In this document: positions 49,804-58,945 of the stretch, piece by piece
How the letters are laid out: each line of letters begins with the position of its first letter
Position numbering within the stretch: position 1 is the first letter of the stretch
NCBI GenBank assembly: GCA_964611335.1
Contig: CAZSXR010000003.1
Span: forward strand, 248,001-312,000
Source: BOG-1112 sp964611335
GTDB lineage: Bacteria; Bdellovibrionota_B; Oligoflexia; Oligoflexales; Bog-1112
DNA: 64,000 nucleotides
Direction of reading: 5' to 3'
Translations under genes and position numbers: made by a program
The notes under the pieces: generated by a model
The model's input: the letters and a program-made list of their open reading frames with translations, nothing else
Told to the model about the DNA's origin: nothing
Databases searched by the model: none

Positions 49804-51177
49804 TTATAATTCCCAAATAACAACAGAAACATTCCCATGATAAGCGAGAGGAATGTGAGAAGGGGTCAAGTCCTTTCCACTGTCATTCCAAGAGAAAAAG
49901 CTATCGTACATATAAACGGTAAGTATTTTGTTATCGTTCACCACGACGGAATGGGGACTGTGGAGGGTTGAATTCTCAGTTCTTGCAATAATATAACGCT
50001 CATCCCAATTCCATGTTTCCCCATTGTCATCACTGATCACCGCTTCTACTCCGTGATAAGGTCGACCATCGAGTTGTCCTAAACGCACAGCGTAGGTCAT
50101 AAGAATTCTCTTATCATTCAGCTTCAGCAGGCTGACATGATGTCGTCCGTAAGCGAAATGCTGCTTGGGCAGAGACCATGTTTTTCCATCATCTTTAGAA
50201 ATCGAAGTTGCAAGTCCCATGTAGTGATCATTTTGCACAGCAACTCCGACCATCTGTGTTCGAAAAGCAGCTATAAGGTCACCATTCTCAGCGCGGATAA
50301 GAGAACCTTCATTTAATCCCCATTCTCTGGGGAAGATATAGGGTTCCTCCCATTTCCCTGTATGGAAGTCGAAGGTGACAAGAGCGGCTTGTGTGAACAC
50401 ATCCCCAGCCTTTTCAGCTTTTACCGGAAACCAACATAGAAAACGCAGTTTGTATCCCTCTACGAGTCCATCGTAAGCGACATCGGTATCGCAAGTTTTC
50501 CCTTCAATTGTTGGAAAAGCCTGACCTGAGTGAAAGGAATCGCCAAAATTTCCTGTGAGTTCGAATTGGTGACCTCTCACAAACACAAGACCTATAGATC
50601 CACCATTCATAAGAGAAAGACGATAGGTGCTAAGTTTTTTAGGATTGGTCCATGCCATTCCATCTTTAGATGTCAGTAGAAAACCATCTCGTCTTTTAGG
50701 CGCTTCCACTTCTGCAGAAATCGAAAGAACAAAAGTTCCATCGTTCATTTTTGTAATTGCGGGAAATTTTGGATTGTTCATTAAAAAGCTATAGGTCACA
50801 GCTTCCTGAAAATGCCTCACTCCGTTTTTTTTATGTCTAACCGGAGTGAAAGTGAGAGGTGTTCTCATAAAATGAGGTTGGTAAAAAGCATAGCTCGTCG
50901 CATTCTCCAGTGTTTCTATTTTTGAAAGAGGAATGGTGTCGATCGCCATCGACTCTGCATTCAGATTTTTGTTTACAGGGCTAGTTCCATAAAAATTATC
51001 AGGGGTTATGGCTTCTTCAACCGTAAGCATGTCCAGAGTCTCGGCATCACTCACTTCTCCGGTAAAGGAACTGAGAGTAAGTCCCTTATCTTCATTTTGT
51101 GTGCGAGTAGACTTGCAAGAGGTGAAGGATAGATAAGTGGACAGAATTACGAACGTTTTAAATGATTTTCGTAACAT
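49804..51177 (-). CDS. Sialidase-like (BNR/Asp-box beta-propeller) lipoprotein
   Basis: The 457-residue protein has a lipoprotein signal (FVILSTYLSFTSC) and a beta-propeller with Asp-box motifs SKDDGKTWSLP and SDDNGETWNWDE, plus a degenerate TSKDGMAWTNP. The segment KFPAITKMNDGTFVLSISAE matches the sialidase start region, where FRIP is usual, but the Arg is not present in that form. Downstream Arg and Glu residues (AAFRTQMVG; EEPYIFPREWGLNEGSLI) could supply catalysis. It may be an exo-sialidase or a non-catalytic propeller on the outer membrane. It stands directly upstream of the giant lipoprotein. Confidence 0.68.
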   Translation of the reverse strand: MLRKSFKTFVILSTYLSFTSCKSTRTQNEDKGLTLSSFTGEVSDAETLDMLTVEEAITPDNFYGTSPVNKNLNAESMAIDTIPLSKIETLENATSYAFYQPHFMRTPLTFTPVRHKKNGVRHFQEAVTYSFLMNNPKFPAITKMNDGTFVLSISAEVEAPKRRDGFLLTSKDGMAWTNPKKLSTYRLSLMNGGSIGLVFVRGHQFELTGNFGDSFHSGQAFPTIEGKTCDTDVAYDGLVEGYKLRFLCWFPVKAEKAGDVFTQAALVTFDFHTGKWEEPYIFPREWGLNEGSLIRAENGDLIAAFRTQMVGVAVQNDHYMGLATSISKDDGKTWSLPKQHFAYGRHHVSLLKLNDKRILMTYAVRLGQLDGRPYHGVEAVISDDNGETWNWDERYIIARTENSTLHSPHSVVVNDNKILTVYMYDSFFSWNDSGKDLTPSHIPLAYHGNVSVVIWEL

Positions 51178-51317
51178 ATGGGCCTCATTGGATGTGCATG
51201 TCACCATTCTAGCATTTTCATTTAGACACGTAAAAGTTACGGTCTTGCCGAGTCCCCTTCCCTTGTGTTACTTACGAGTCATTAATTTTAAGAATGTTAT
51301 AGGGTTTCGAGGTTTTT

Positions 51318-52952
51318 ATGTGCAGAGGTGTTCTTGTTTCGCTTAGTTTATTTTTAATTTCTATAAGTGCTTTTGCGGGGGCTTCTTCCTCCAATAAATC
51401 AACAGCACTCGTTGTGTATAAAGTTCAAGAACACAATCATGAGAAAGAAGGACGTGCAAAGGCCTTTGCAAAAGCAGTTTTGTTTTTCTACGCATTTGAA
51501 TCCAACCCTCAACTTCACTTACTAAGACAATTGCAGACTAGAGTTCTTGCAGTCAAAGATGCTCATGAAAGTTCCTCTTGCTTGCTTATCAGTAATGACA
51601 AGATCAATGCCGCGACATCACATTCCTTAGAAGACAAAGAAGCTGTATCTACAAAACATACAGCTGAGATGTTAAATCTGGAAGATAAGAAAGCTCTCGA
51701 CCTTGTTGTAAATTATTTTTTTGCAAATCATACTATGCATCATTTGCATTCTTCCCAGAGCCAAAGTTCTCTTCCTACTGCTAAACAGCTTCAAAGAAGC
51801 GGTGCATTCCTGATGAGGTACTCATTTCTTGCAAGTGAGTTTTTAAGAGAAAGAACATGGATAGGGCCTGCCTTTGGTCTCTTTGAAAAATCAGTTGCAA
51901 AATATATTTTTTCAAGCACGCATTCCAAAATAGAAAAATCAGAACATGAACTTCATGAAATCGAAAAAACTTTCGATGAAGTTTCTAATGAATCTTTAAG
52001 TCATCAGCAACTCCACTACAAAACAAGAGCCAAGCAAGTTTTGCTGAGGAAGTTAGAAAATCTAGAACATTCTCAAAATGAGTTTCAGCAGTTGGATCTC
52101 TTTCTTAATTTCAAAATGGGAATGGATTTCTCAGGGGTTGCATATTCCATGCAACCTGAGCTGTATAAAATCCTTGAAGACTGGTCTGTTCTTTACTTTT
52201 TAAAAGTTGTTGTAAATCCTTTGCAATTTTACACAAGGCTTCTTAAGCTTCGAGCAAGCTGTTCTCCTATTTACACCTATCTTACGGATAAAAAATCATG
52301 TGAGAATGCATTGGTTCTCAAAGACGATCTTGACTCTCTCGAGTCTATATTGGTGGAAGGTGTATACAAAAATAAGCCAAGCCTTTTGAGTGACAGCGGC
52401 CGATGTTTTATGGCTTCTGTTAAATTTATCACAACCTTGCTTTCGGTTGGGGACTCCTTAGATCTTTTGTTTAAACCTAGGGTTGCAGTTGCTGGTGCAG
52501 AACTTATAGTGGCATCTCTTGCAAGCCTCTACGAGTTTTTTCCTAAACAAGTGCCTTACAAAGAAATAGACTCTCTAGTAAGAGCCCTTTCTGAAAGTTT
52601 TGAAAAGAATCCATTTCAAGACACTGTTTCTGAAAATCTCGATAAATATTACAAAGAGTACGCGACATTGCATCTTGTACCTTACAACGCTCCTTTCAGT
52701 CAGTCCTATTTTCAAGCCTTTCTTGCAAGAAAGTTGATCGCATCAGACCCCCAATTGCTGAGCTATGTCATTTTATGCAGATTGGCTGAAGATGAAGAAA
52801 TAGGTTCTACAAAGATGTCTGTCTTTTTGAGAGATATGTTGAAGGTGAGTGAGCAAGACATTGAAGATTGGAAAGATCTTGTGAACTTCTTTGGACCTGA
52901 TTTCAAATTTACTCGTTATTTAGTTCAAGAGCGTTTGAGAATAGGAAAGTAA
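51318..52952 (+). CDS. Large secreted helical protein, unknown
   Basis: The 544-residue product has a clear signal peptide (VLVSLSLFLISISAFAGASS) and is otherwise mostly alpha-helical, rich in His, Ser, Leu and Glu (MHHLHSSQSQSS; KIEKSEHELHEIEKTFDEVS). Four Cys in the mature part could form disulfides (SSCLL; ASCSPIYTYL; KKSCENAL; SGRCFMAS). GAGG precedes ATG 51318. It converges on the prenyl synthase gene and overlaps its end by 44 bp. I recognise no domain. Confidence 0.65.
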   Translation: MCRGVLVSLSLFLISISAFAGASSSNKSTALVVYKVQEHNHEKEGRAKAFAKAVLFFYAFESNPQLHLLRQLQTRVLAVKDAHESSSCLLISNDKINAATSHSLEDKEAVSTKHTAEMLNLEDKKALDLVVNYFFANHTMHHLHSSQSQSSLPTAKQLQRSGAFLMRYSFLASEFLRERTWIGPAFGLFEKSVAKYIFSSTHSKIEKSEHELHEIEKTFDEVSNESLSHQQLHYKTRAKQVLLRKLENLEHSQNEFQQLDLFLNFKMGMDFSGVAYSMQPELYKILEDWSVLYFLKVVVNPLQFYTRLLKLRASCSPIYTYLTDKKSCENALVLKDDLDSLESILVEGVYKNKPSLLSDSGRCFMASVKFITTLLSVGDSLDLLFKPRVAVAGAELIVASLASLYEFFPKQVPYKEIDSLVRALSESFEKNPFQDTVSENLDKYYKEYATLHLVPYNAPFSQSYFQAFLARKLIASDPQLLSYVILCRLAEDEEIGSTKMSVFLRDMLKVSEQDIEDWKDLVNFFGPDFKFTRYLVQERLRIGK

Positions 52953-53757
52953 AATTCTTGAGATCGTTGGCTTTCTCTCCGTACTTGAGAAGCATCGATC
53001 TTATTTCATTAAAAAACTTCTCAGCACATTCTGCGGCTTCTTTGCGAGACATCACACTCAAATAGGTTAATTTCCCACTCTTTTTATCTTTGCCTGAGCT
53101 TTTCCCTATATCTTTATGATCATCGATAAGGTCATCCATAATTTGATAAGCCCACCCCAATTTCTCTCCAATCTTCCTCATGCATTCTACATCTTCTTCA
53201 GAAGCGCCTGCAGATAAAGCTCCTAAGGCACAAGAGGCTGCAAAAAGTTTTCCTGTTTTATTTCTGTGGATTTCTTTCAAATCTTCGAAAGTGTATCCCG
53301 TTTTTCCTGTCCATTGAATATCTAAGCTTTGTCCATAAACCATGCCGGAAGAGCCAATAGCCCGAGCAAGTTCACGAAGTTGAGCTGCTTCTTCTGATAG
53401 GAACAAGAAAGCATCTGATAAAAGGGCATCTCCCACCAATAACGCTGTGGCTTCATCATAAACTTTATGAACAGTTAATCTACCACGTCGATAGTCATCG
53501 TTATCCATGAGTGGAAGATCATCATGTACAAGACTGTAGGTGTGCACCATTTCGACTGCGAGGGCTGCGGGATAGGATTGAGAAATATTCTCAGAAAAGA
53601 TTCTGTGTGAGAGCATGACAAGTAAGGGGCGAAGTCTTTTACCTTTGCCTTCGAGAGCATATCGACATGCTTCGTGAATTTTGTTTTTTCCACTATAAAA
53701 ATCTTGAATGAAAGATTGAAAGTGACTTTCGAACTTTTGGATTTCATTTTCAAACAT
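52909..53757 (-). CDS. ispA: Polyprenyl (farnesyl/geranylgeranyl) diphosphate synthase
   Basis: The 282-residue enzyme condenses IPP with allylic diphosphates. The first Asp-rich motif is in VHDDLPLMDNDDYRRGR (DDx2-4D), followed by HKVYDEATALLVGDALL. The second is in YQIMDDLIDDHKD. KGKRLRPLLVM binds diphosphate. Its length and sequence fit short-chain IspA-type synthases (C15-C20). It is the last gene of the mevalonate block and lies 27 bp after mvaD. Confidence 0.93.
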   Translation of the reverse strand: MFENEIQKFESHFQSFIQDFYSGKNKIHEACRYALEGKGKRLRPLLVMLSHRIFSENISQSYPAALAVEMVHTYSLVHDDLPLMDNDDYRRGRLTVHKVYDEATALLVGDALLSDAFLFLSEEAAQLRELARAIGSSGMVYGQSLDIQWTGKTGYTFEDLKEIHRNKTGKLFAASCALGALSAGASEEDVECMRKIGEKLGWAYQIMDDLIDDHKDIGKSSGKDKKSGKLTYLSVMSRKEAAECAEKFFNEIRSMLLKYGEKANDLKNFTFLFSNALELNNE

Positions 53758-53784
53758 AGATCTCCTCTTAGCTCTCGCATAGAA

Positions 53785-54783
53785 TCAATTGAGTAAAGAA
53801 ATCTCAGGATCCGAACCTATTCTCACATCTATCGTTTTATACTCTTCAAGAACTTTTTCTACTCGTTCCCGAGTCGCCTCTTCATAAATCACATGCACAT
53901 TAGGCCCTGCGTCGAGTGTGAAATACATAGGAATTCCAAACTCTCTTCGAGAGGTCACCAAATATTCCAGAAAATCAAAAGTCGTATTCGTCATATACAC
54001 ACAGGAAGGTGTTGAACTCGCCATAACTTCATGCATGTTCAAAGCTTCTTCTTCAAGAAGCGGTCCAAGCTTTTCTAAATTCTTTTCTTCAATAGCCTCT
54101 TTCATATTCCGCAAGCGTTCGGGAATTCCAATAAGCCTTTTTTCAAACAGAGGGCTTGTACTTGCATAACGATGCCCTTCTGTTGAACTTACAGATTTTT
54201 CTTCATCGGAAAGAATGACTACGCAATCTCTCAAAGCCCATGTTTGAGCTAGAGGTCCTACTTTCTGATCCTGTGCTTTTTCTCCTCTTTGCCAAAGTAC
54301 AAAGCCACCCCACAAACTTCTGCATGCGCTTCCTGATCCAAGTCGGGAAAGGTGAGCGATTCTTTCTCGACTAAAACCCTTTTCTTCCAGTTCTTCGAAA
54401 GAAGAGGACTCCGTCCAACAGCACAGAGCTGCAAGCGTGAGCGAAGCAAGACCGCTAGCGCTGCTTGCAATTCCACAAGAGGAAGGAAACTCATTGTAAG
54501 TCTGTAGGTAAAGCTTTTTGTCAAAAGCAAATTCCTTAGCAAGAAATTGCAAATGCAAAAGTCCTTTGTGTAAAAAATGAGGAGTCTCAGAAAGTTCCTG
54601 TAGTGAATGAAAAGATAAAGTTCCATTTTTCTCAGGTAAAGCATGCAAACTTGCGAGTGTTTCTGTGCAAAGATCCAAAGTCATAGAAAGGGAATCATTC
54701 GCAGGCCATTGCTCTTGGGTATTGCTTTTCCCCCAGTATTTGAGAAAAGCAATATTCGTAGGTACGCGCACTTTATAAATCAT
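53785..54783 (-). CDS. mvaD: Diphosphomevalonate decarboxylase
   Basis: The 332-residue GHMP-family enzyme converts mevalonate diphosphate to IPP with ATP. Signatures are ATP-region NIAFLKYWGKSN, PANDSLSMTLD, the P-loop-like SSCGIASSASGLASLTLAA, GSACRSLWGGF and the catalytic Asp in TLDAGPNVHVIYEE. It overlaps the upstream fusion gene by 11 bp and precedes ispA, so the three form a tight lower-mevalonate operon. Confidence 0.95.
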   Translation of the reverse strand: MIYKVRVPTNIAFLKYWGKSNTQEQWPANDSLSMTLDLCTETLASLHALPEKNGTLSFHSLQELSETPHFLHKGLLHLQFLAKEFAFDKKLYLQTYNEFPSSCGIASSASGLASLTLAALCCWTESSSFEELEEKGFSRERIAHLSRLGSGSACRSLWGGFVLWQRGEKAQDQKVGPLAQTWALRDCVVILSDEEKSVSSTEGHRYASTSPLFEKRLIGIPERLRNMKEAIEEKNLEKLGPLLEEEALNMHEVMASSTPSCVYMTNTTFDFLEYLVTSRREFGIPMYFTLDAGPNVHVIYEEATRERVEKVLEEYKTIDVRIGSDPEISLLN

Positions 54784-57046
54784 CGGATAAACCTTCTGTG
54801 GAAAATTTTGCAGAGAGTGGGTACCAATTTCTAGTCAATAAAAAAGATTTCGCTTCATTAAGATCTTTTTCTTCACCTAAAAGTAAAATGGAATCTTCTC
54901 CACCTGCTCCCGTTGTTTTGAAAGACCATGTCTTGTCACAGTTCGGAATTTTTAAAAGCTCGCTTGTTATTTCTTTTGGAAAATGAGGAAATTGTGAAAT
55001 TAAAACTCTATGTTTTGCATTGCTTTGCAATAAATTTTCAAAGCCCTCTCCCTTTTTAATAAAGTGAAGAAGAGATTCTGTAAGTTCTGAACTTGCTTTT
55101 AAAAATGATTTTCGAATTTCGTAATCTTCCAGATACAGAAGAGTGTCTTTTAAAAGAGAAGAAGTTGCAGAACCCTTGCCACCTGCAAAAGGGTGTATAA
55201 ACTTTGCGAATAAATCTTTGTTCACAGAAATCGTTTCAACGGTTCCAGGCCAATCATGGGTGTATTGCATGCTCACAAGTCCACCCTTCCATTGTGTAAG
55301 TACATCGTAACCGGAAGCCTGTCCTTGTATTGTTTTTTGAATTTTATATGCGAGCTTAGGAATGTTCGAAGCTGCATATTTATTTTTCGCAAAAAGTGCA
55401 GAAACTTTACAGCACGCTAAAATCACAGCAGAGGAAGATCCCATGCCTGCACTCATATCAAGCTGTGAGGAAATCTTTATACGTAAGGGTGGATTTGCAA
55501 AAAGATTTTGCGAATGAATCAAAGCTTGGATAAGAGGTTCGGAACTCTGAAAATCAAGTTCTTTGTAAACACGCTCTTCCTTCCACAGATTGGAAGAAAT
55601 ATGAAAGCATCCATCATCCGAAGGACTCGCTTCAATTCTGAGAAAAGAATCTACAGAGTAAGCCAGAGCCTTCTCTCCAAAGAGCACAGCATACTCACCC
55701 GAAAGCATAAGTTTGCCAGGAACGCGGAAATTCGGTGCCACAACCTTACAGAGTTTGGGTTCAGTAAGGTTGTGGCACCGAATTTCCCCCACATTTTGTG
55801 CATTGATCGCGAGCATCGTCGTCTGCAAACCTTTCACAAAGCCTTCGATGCATGCATGAAGACTGTCTTCAGATTCACTCGCAGCTCGCATAAAGGGTAG
55901 GCCTATCCCCACCATGTTGGCACCTAAAGCGAGAGCTTTTGCAACTGTAAGTCCATCGCGTATGCCACCTGTTGCAATCAACTCGCAATCTTTCAATTCT
56001 CTGCGGATATCTTGCAAAGCATAAGCTGTGGGAATGCCCCAATCACGAAAACTCTGACCAAGCATCTGTGTTTGCTTATTCAAGGAACGAAGACCTTCAA
56101 TATGGGCCCACGAAGTTCCCCCACGTCCTCCGCAATCAATTGCAGAAACACCCTGTGCTAGCAAACGTTTTGCAGTGTGTGCACTGATTCCTGAACCGAC
56201 TTCTTTGATAATCACAGGAACTTTTAATTGAGAACAGATGCGTTCCAAATTCTTAAACAATCCGCGAAACTGTGGACTGCCTTCACTTTGCACGCATTCT
56301 TGAATCACATTCAAATGAATCGCTAAAGCATCAGCACCGATCATCTCGACGGCATCTTTGCAAAGATCGACAGCGTTGCTTCCACACAGTTGACTCCCAC
56401 CGAGATTTCCAATCAGGAAAATATTCGGTGCTTCATCTTTTACTGTAAAAATTTTTCTATATTCAGGATTCTCCAAAGCCATACGCTGGGAGCCTATGCC
56501 CATCGGTATGCCCCATCTCTGCGCAGCACGCGCAAGACGTCTGTTTAATTCCTGACCGCGTTCAATACCACCGGTCATTCCTGTAATCAGAAAGGGCAAT
56601 TGAAATTCGCGACCAAGAAAATGTGTTTTCAAATTCAGATCTTCTTTATTCCAATCCGGAAGTGCTTCGGGAATAAATGTAAAATCCGAGAAGCCTGTGA
56701 ATCGATCACTCGATTCCACATCCTGATCTCTGCAAATGCTAAGATGTTGAGATTTGCGTAAAGAATTAAGCAGGTCTTGAACTTTTGAAGTTTCGGAACT
56801 ATCTATGAGAAATACAGTTTCCGTTTGTCCACATTCCGCAAAATAACCTCGAAGACTAAAAAAACTCTGCTCCCATTGGAGCTGAATATCCTTTTCAAAA
56901 CTGAGCTTATAAGTCGTCAAACCCTCAAGTTTGAGAGCTTCTTCGGAAAGGGCTTTGACATGGCCTTCGAAATTCCCAGCTTTCCAATGGATAAGGCTGA
57001 GAGGCGCGAGCCAATTTTGTGAATTATTTCGGGTAGTTGAGTTCAA
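54773..57046 (-). CDS. Fusion of type 2 IPP isomerase with a mevalonate/phosphomevalonate kinase
   Basis: The 757-residue protein has three parts. Residues 1 to about 95 are an unassigned extension. About residues 95-420 are a type 2 (FMN-dependent) IPP:DMAPP isomerase: RFTGFSDFTFIPEALPDW, PFLITGMTGG, GIGSQRMAL, GGRGGTSWAHIEG and GGIRDGLTVAKALALGANM. Residues about 440-757 are a GHMP kinase: VPGKLMLSGEYAVLFG, SAGMGSSSAVILACCK and TGAGGEDSILLLG; the start resembles phosphomevalonate kinase (GEYAV) but mevalonate kinase is possible. The start is TTG 57046 with GGAG six bases upstream; an in-frame stop lies further upstream. The linker is encoded by a 24-bp perfect inverted repeat. mvaD and ispA follow. 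Confidence 0.85.
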   Translation of the reverse strand: MNSTTRNNSQNWLAPLSLIHWKAGNFEGHVKALSEEALKLEGLTTYKLSFEKDIQLQWEQSFFSLRGYFAECGQTETVFLIDSSETSKVQDLLNSLRKSQHLSICRDQDVESSDRFTGFSDFTFIPEALPDWNKEDLNLKTHFLGREFQLPFLITGMTGGIERGQELNRRLARAAQRWGIPMGIGSQRMALENPEYRKIFTVKDEAPNIFLIGNLGGSQLCGSNAVDLCKDAVEMIGADALAIHLNVIQECVQSEGSPQFRGLFKNLERICSQLKVPVIIKEVGSGISAHTAKRLLAQGVSAIDCGGRGGTSWAHIEGLRSLNKQTQMLGQSFRDWGIPTAYALQDIRRELKDCELIATGGIRDGLTVAKALALGANMVGIGLPFMRAASESEDSLHACIEGFVKGLQTTMLAINAQNVGEIRCHNLTEPKLCKVVAPNFRVPGKLMLSGEYAVLFGEKALAYSVDSFLRIEASPSDDGCFHISSNLWKEERVYKELDFQSSEPLIQALIHSQNLFANPPLRIKISSQLDMSAGMGSSSAVILACCKVSALFAKNKYAASNIPKLAYKIQKTIQGQASGYDVLTQWKGGLVSMQYTHDWPGTVETISVNKDLFAKFIHPFAGGKGSATSSLLKDTLLYLEDYEIRKSFLKASSELTESLLHFIKKGEGFENLLQSNAKHRVLISQFPHFPKEITSELLKIPNCDKTWSFKTTGAGGEDSILLLGEEKDLNEAKSFLLTRNWYPLSAKFSTEGLSDDL
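55726..55787. repeat. 24-bp perfect inverted repeat inside the fusion gene linker
   Basis: The arm at 55726-55749 contains TTCGGTGCCACAACC and is exactly complementary over 24 bases to 55764-55787, across a 14-base loop. It codes residues about 420-441, between the isomerase and kinase domains. Neither arm extends further. Confidence 0.95.
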
Positions 57047-57156
57047 GTGGACTCCGGAAAAGTGAGCCCCTTTTCTACCACAGATTGGATTTTAATGCCA
57101 ACAAAGTCTCAGGGTGGGTTTCTGAAAAAGTGCAAGAATCTGCTGAAACTCCAACT

Positions 57157-57873
57157 TTATAAACCCCACGTTCTTAAAATCTCAGCTTCATCTTCTGCTG
57201 AAACTGTTTTCTTGTATTTGGCTCCTGAAACACCTTTGACGCGAGCGTTGCACTCTTCCCATGTCTTGTGTTTCTCAAGAACACCATTCACGAGACTCAA
57301 ATAGCTGTAGGCTTTCTTCGAAGAAGACGAAGATGATTTTTTTATAGGCTTTTTCATGTTAGCAGAGTTGAAAAGCAAATCATGTTTGTAAACCTGATAA
57401 GGCCCTTCAAACAATACAAGCTCTCGTTTGTCAGCAAAACCCTGTGCAATTTCATCTGCACGCTCGTTACCAGGAATGCCCGCGTGTCCGAATACATGTG
57501 TCCATTGCATCTTACTTCGTTTAATACGAGCAGAATACAAATGATACAATCGCTCCCAATAATCTCGATTCAAAACGGGGTTTCCCTCAGACGTCTTCCA
57601 GTTGTTCAGAGACCACATCTTCATCCATTTGGTCGAACCGTTGAGTACATAAGTGGAATCAATGTGGAAGTGAAGATCGCCTGGTATTTTTTCGAGGAAC
57701 TCAAAAGTTTTGATGACCGCTTCCAACTCCATACGGTTGTTTGTTGTGTTGTTATTGCGGTCACCGATTTCATAAACCGTTTCACTCTGAATATTGTAAA
57801 TCACAGCTCCCCATCCACCAGGACCGGGATTTCCTCTGCAAGCTCCATCGGTATAAATGATTATAGAAGACAC
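57157..57873 (-). CDS. rnhA: Ribonuclease HI with C-terminal hybrid-binding (viroplasmin-like) domain
   Basis: The 238-residue protein has a complete RNase HI catalytic domain: YTDGACRGNPGPGGWGAV, NNTTNNRMELEAVIK, HIDSTYVLNG, and HVFGHAGIPGNERADEIA, carrying the D-E-D-D set. A Ser/Lys linker (KKPIKKSSSSSSKKAYSYL) leads to a C-terminal domain with LEKHKTWEECNARVKGVSGA and KYKKTVSAEDEAEI. This matches the eukaryotic RNase H1 hybrid-binding/caulimovirus VI domain, which there sits at the N-terminus. It degrades RNA in RNA-DNA hybrids. It lies 110 bp upstream of the isoprenoid fusion gene. Confidence 0.9.
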   Translation of the reverse strand: MSSIIIYTDGACRGNPGPGGWGAVIYNIQSETVYEIGDRNNNTTNNRMELEAVIKTFEFLEKIPGDLHFHIDSTYVLNGSTKWMKMWSLNNWKTSEGNPVLNRDYWERLYHLYSARIKRSKMQWTHVFGHAGIPGNERADEIAQGFADKRELVLFEGPYQVYKHDLLFNSANMKKPIKKSSSSSSKKAYSYLSLVNGVLEKHKTWEECNARVKGVSGAKYKKTVSAEDEAEILRTWGL

Positions 57874-57897
57874 TTTTCATCCTTCGTAATACAGAAA

Positions 57898-58503
57898 CTA
57901 AGTCGCGTCGGGTATCATTTTAAGATACACGGGAGAGAACATTTCATCCACAAGACCATTCCAATCGTTAAACACACGGATATCATTTTTAATAAGTTCT
58001 GGCGCCATAATTCCTGGTATGCCTTTGGGAAGATGCCCCTTGTTCATGAGACAGTGGAAAAGTTCGTGATAAAGCAATTCCTTCAATCGTTCGGGGCTTC
58101 CCTCTGTGAAATTATGAGTTGCATCTTTGAGCACTTCAATGATTGTCCAGCGTACTTTGATCTGACCTGAAGGAGTTGTTTTGTACGCATAATAGCGTGT
58201 GCAAGCAGCCATAACACCCCCATCTGCTGGGCTTGACAATGCGCTGGTGTACAAAAAAGTTTTCAACTCATTTACCGCCATATCTGTAATGGTTACGCCA
58301 CGGCTTTTTGCGTCTTTCAGAAATTCCGTAACATAAGGTGCAAGAGTTGGATCATATTTTTTAGCGGGAATATTGGGATCTTTGCCCTTGTCAAATTCAT
58401 AAAGAAACATGTCTTTAACATCTGAGAAGGGATTCTTGTGTCGAGTCATACATTGTGTGAGCGAAAGGAACATAAGAATTTTTAGGAGAGAGCGAACTTT
58501 CAT
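57898..58503 (-). CDS. Lipoprotein with zinc-metallopeptidase motif
   Basis: The 201-residue protein has a lipoprotein signal (LLKILMFLSLTQC). Near residue 143 it has LLYHELFHCLMNKGHLPKG followed by IPGIMAPEL. HExxH with a third His seven residues further and a downstream Met resembles compact metzincin-like peptidases, though spacing differs from HExxHxxGxxH. It could act on the cell surface. rnhA starts 24 bp after it on the same strand. The physiological substrate is unknown. Confidence 0.7.
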   Translation of the reverse strand: MKVRSLLKILMFLSLTQCMTRHKNPFSDVKDMFLYEFDKGKDPNIPAKKYDPTLAPYVTEFLKDAKSRGVTITDMAVNELKTFLYTSALSSPADGGVMAACTRYYAYKTTPSGQIKVRWTIIEVLKDATHNFTEGSPERLKELLYHELFHCLMNKGHLPKGIPGIMAPELIKNDIRVFNDWNGLVDEMFSPVYLKMIPDAT

Positions 58504-58519
58504 AGATCTTCCTTTATTT

Positions 58520-58945
58520 TTAAAGAACTTCCAAAAGACTCGGTAATAAAATACTTAAAAGTATATTCAAAACTTTGGATTCAAATTCCAAAGAACCTAG
58601 AAGATGCTGTGCTGTCTTTTTCAATAGAAAGGGTACAAGTTTTTTCTCTTCCCTATTCTGTGATTCAATGGAAATTTTGTACAAAGTCTGTGAATTTTGG
58701 ATAGAGTTTTCTACGAGAGGAAGTGGATGATTCTGCGCTAGATCTCGTAAAATAGTATGGAAAGACACTTTCAAGTTATCAAAACGAATGAGAATACTTC
58801 CCGTTGTTGTGTTAACAATAACTGATTTGACCCCTTCAATCTCATAAACTCCTTTGCGTAAAGCAAAAGCTTCGAACTCGTTTTTTTTGAAATACTCACT
58901 GCGAATACGGATTCTTCCTGGCAAGATGTGAAAATAGCAGTTCAT
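58520..58945 (-). CDS. HMA2-like (PGRIRIR) small protein of the cation-ATPase cluster
   Basis: The 141-residue protein starts YFHILPGRIRIRSEYFKKNE and continues EIEGVKSVIVNTTTGSILIR, the ferredoxin-like HMA2 pattern GRxRxR ... TGSxLxxF. It lacks the CxxC of classical heavy-metal domains. The C-terminus is a hydrophobic helix (SKVLNILLSILLPSLLEVL) that may anchor it to the membrane. GTGGAG lies six bases upstream of ATG 58945. It belongs to a run of genes with the P-type ATPase, whose own N-terminus has the same module. Confidence 0.72.
   Translation of the reverse strand: MNCYFHILPGRIRIRSEYFKKNEFEAFALRKGVYEIEGVKSVIVNTTTGSILIRFDNLKVSFHTILRDLAQNHPLPLVENSIQNSQTLYKISIESQNREEKKLVPFLLKKTAQHLLGSLEFESKVLNILLSILLPSLLEVL

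Noticed and set aside
57382..58170. Open frame of 262 codons on the plus strand
   Set aside because: It is antisense to rnhA and the metallopeptidase-like lipoprotein, spans their boundary, and has unnatural Cys/His/Arg-rich composition with no ribosome site.
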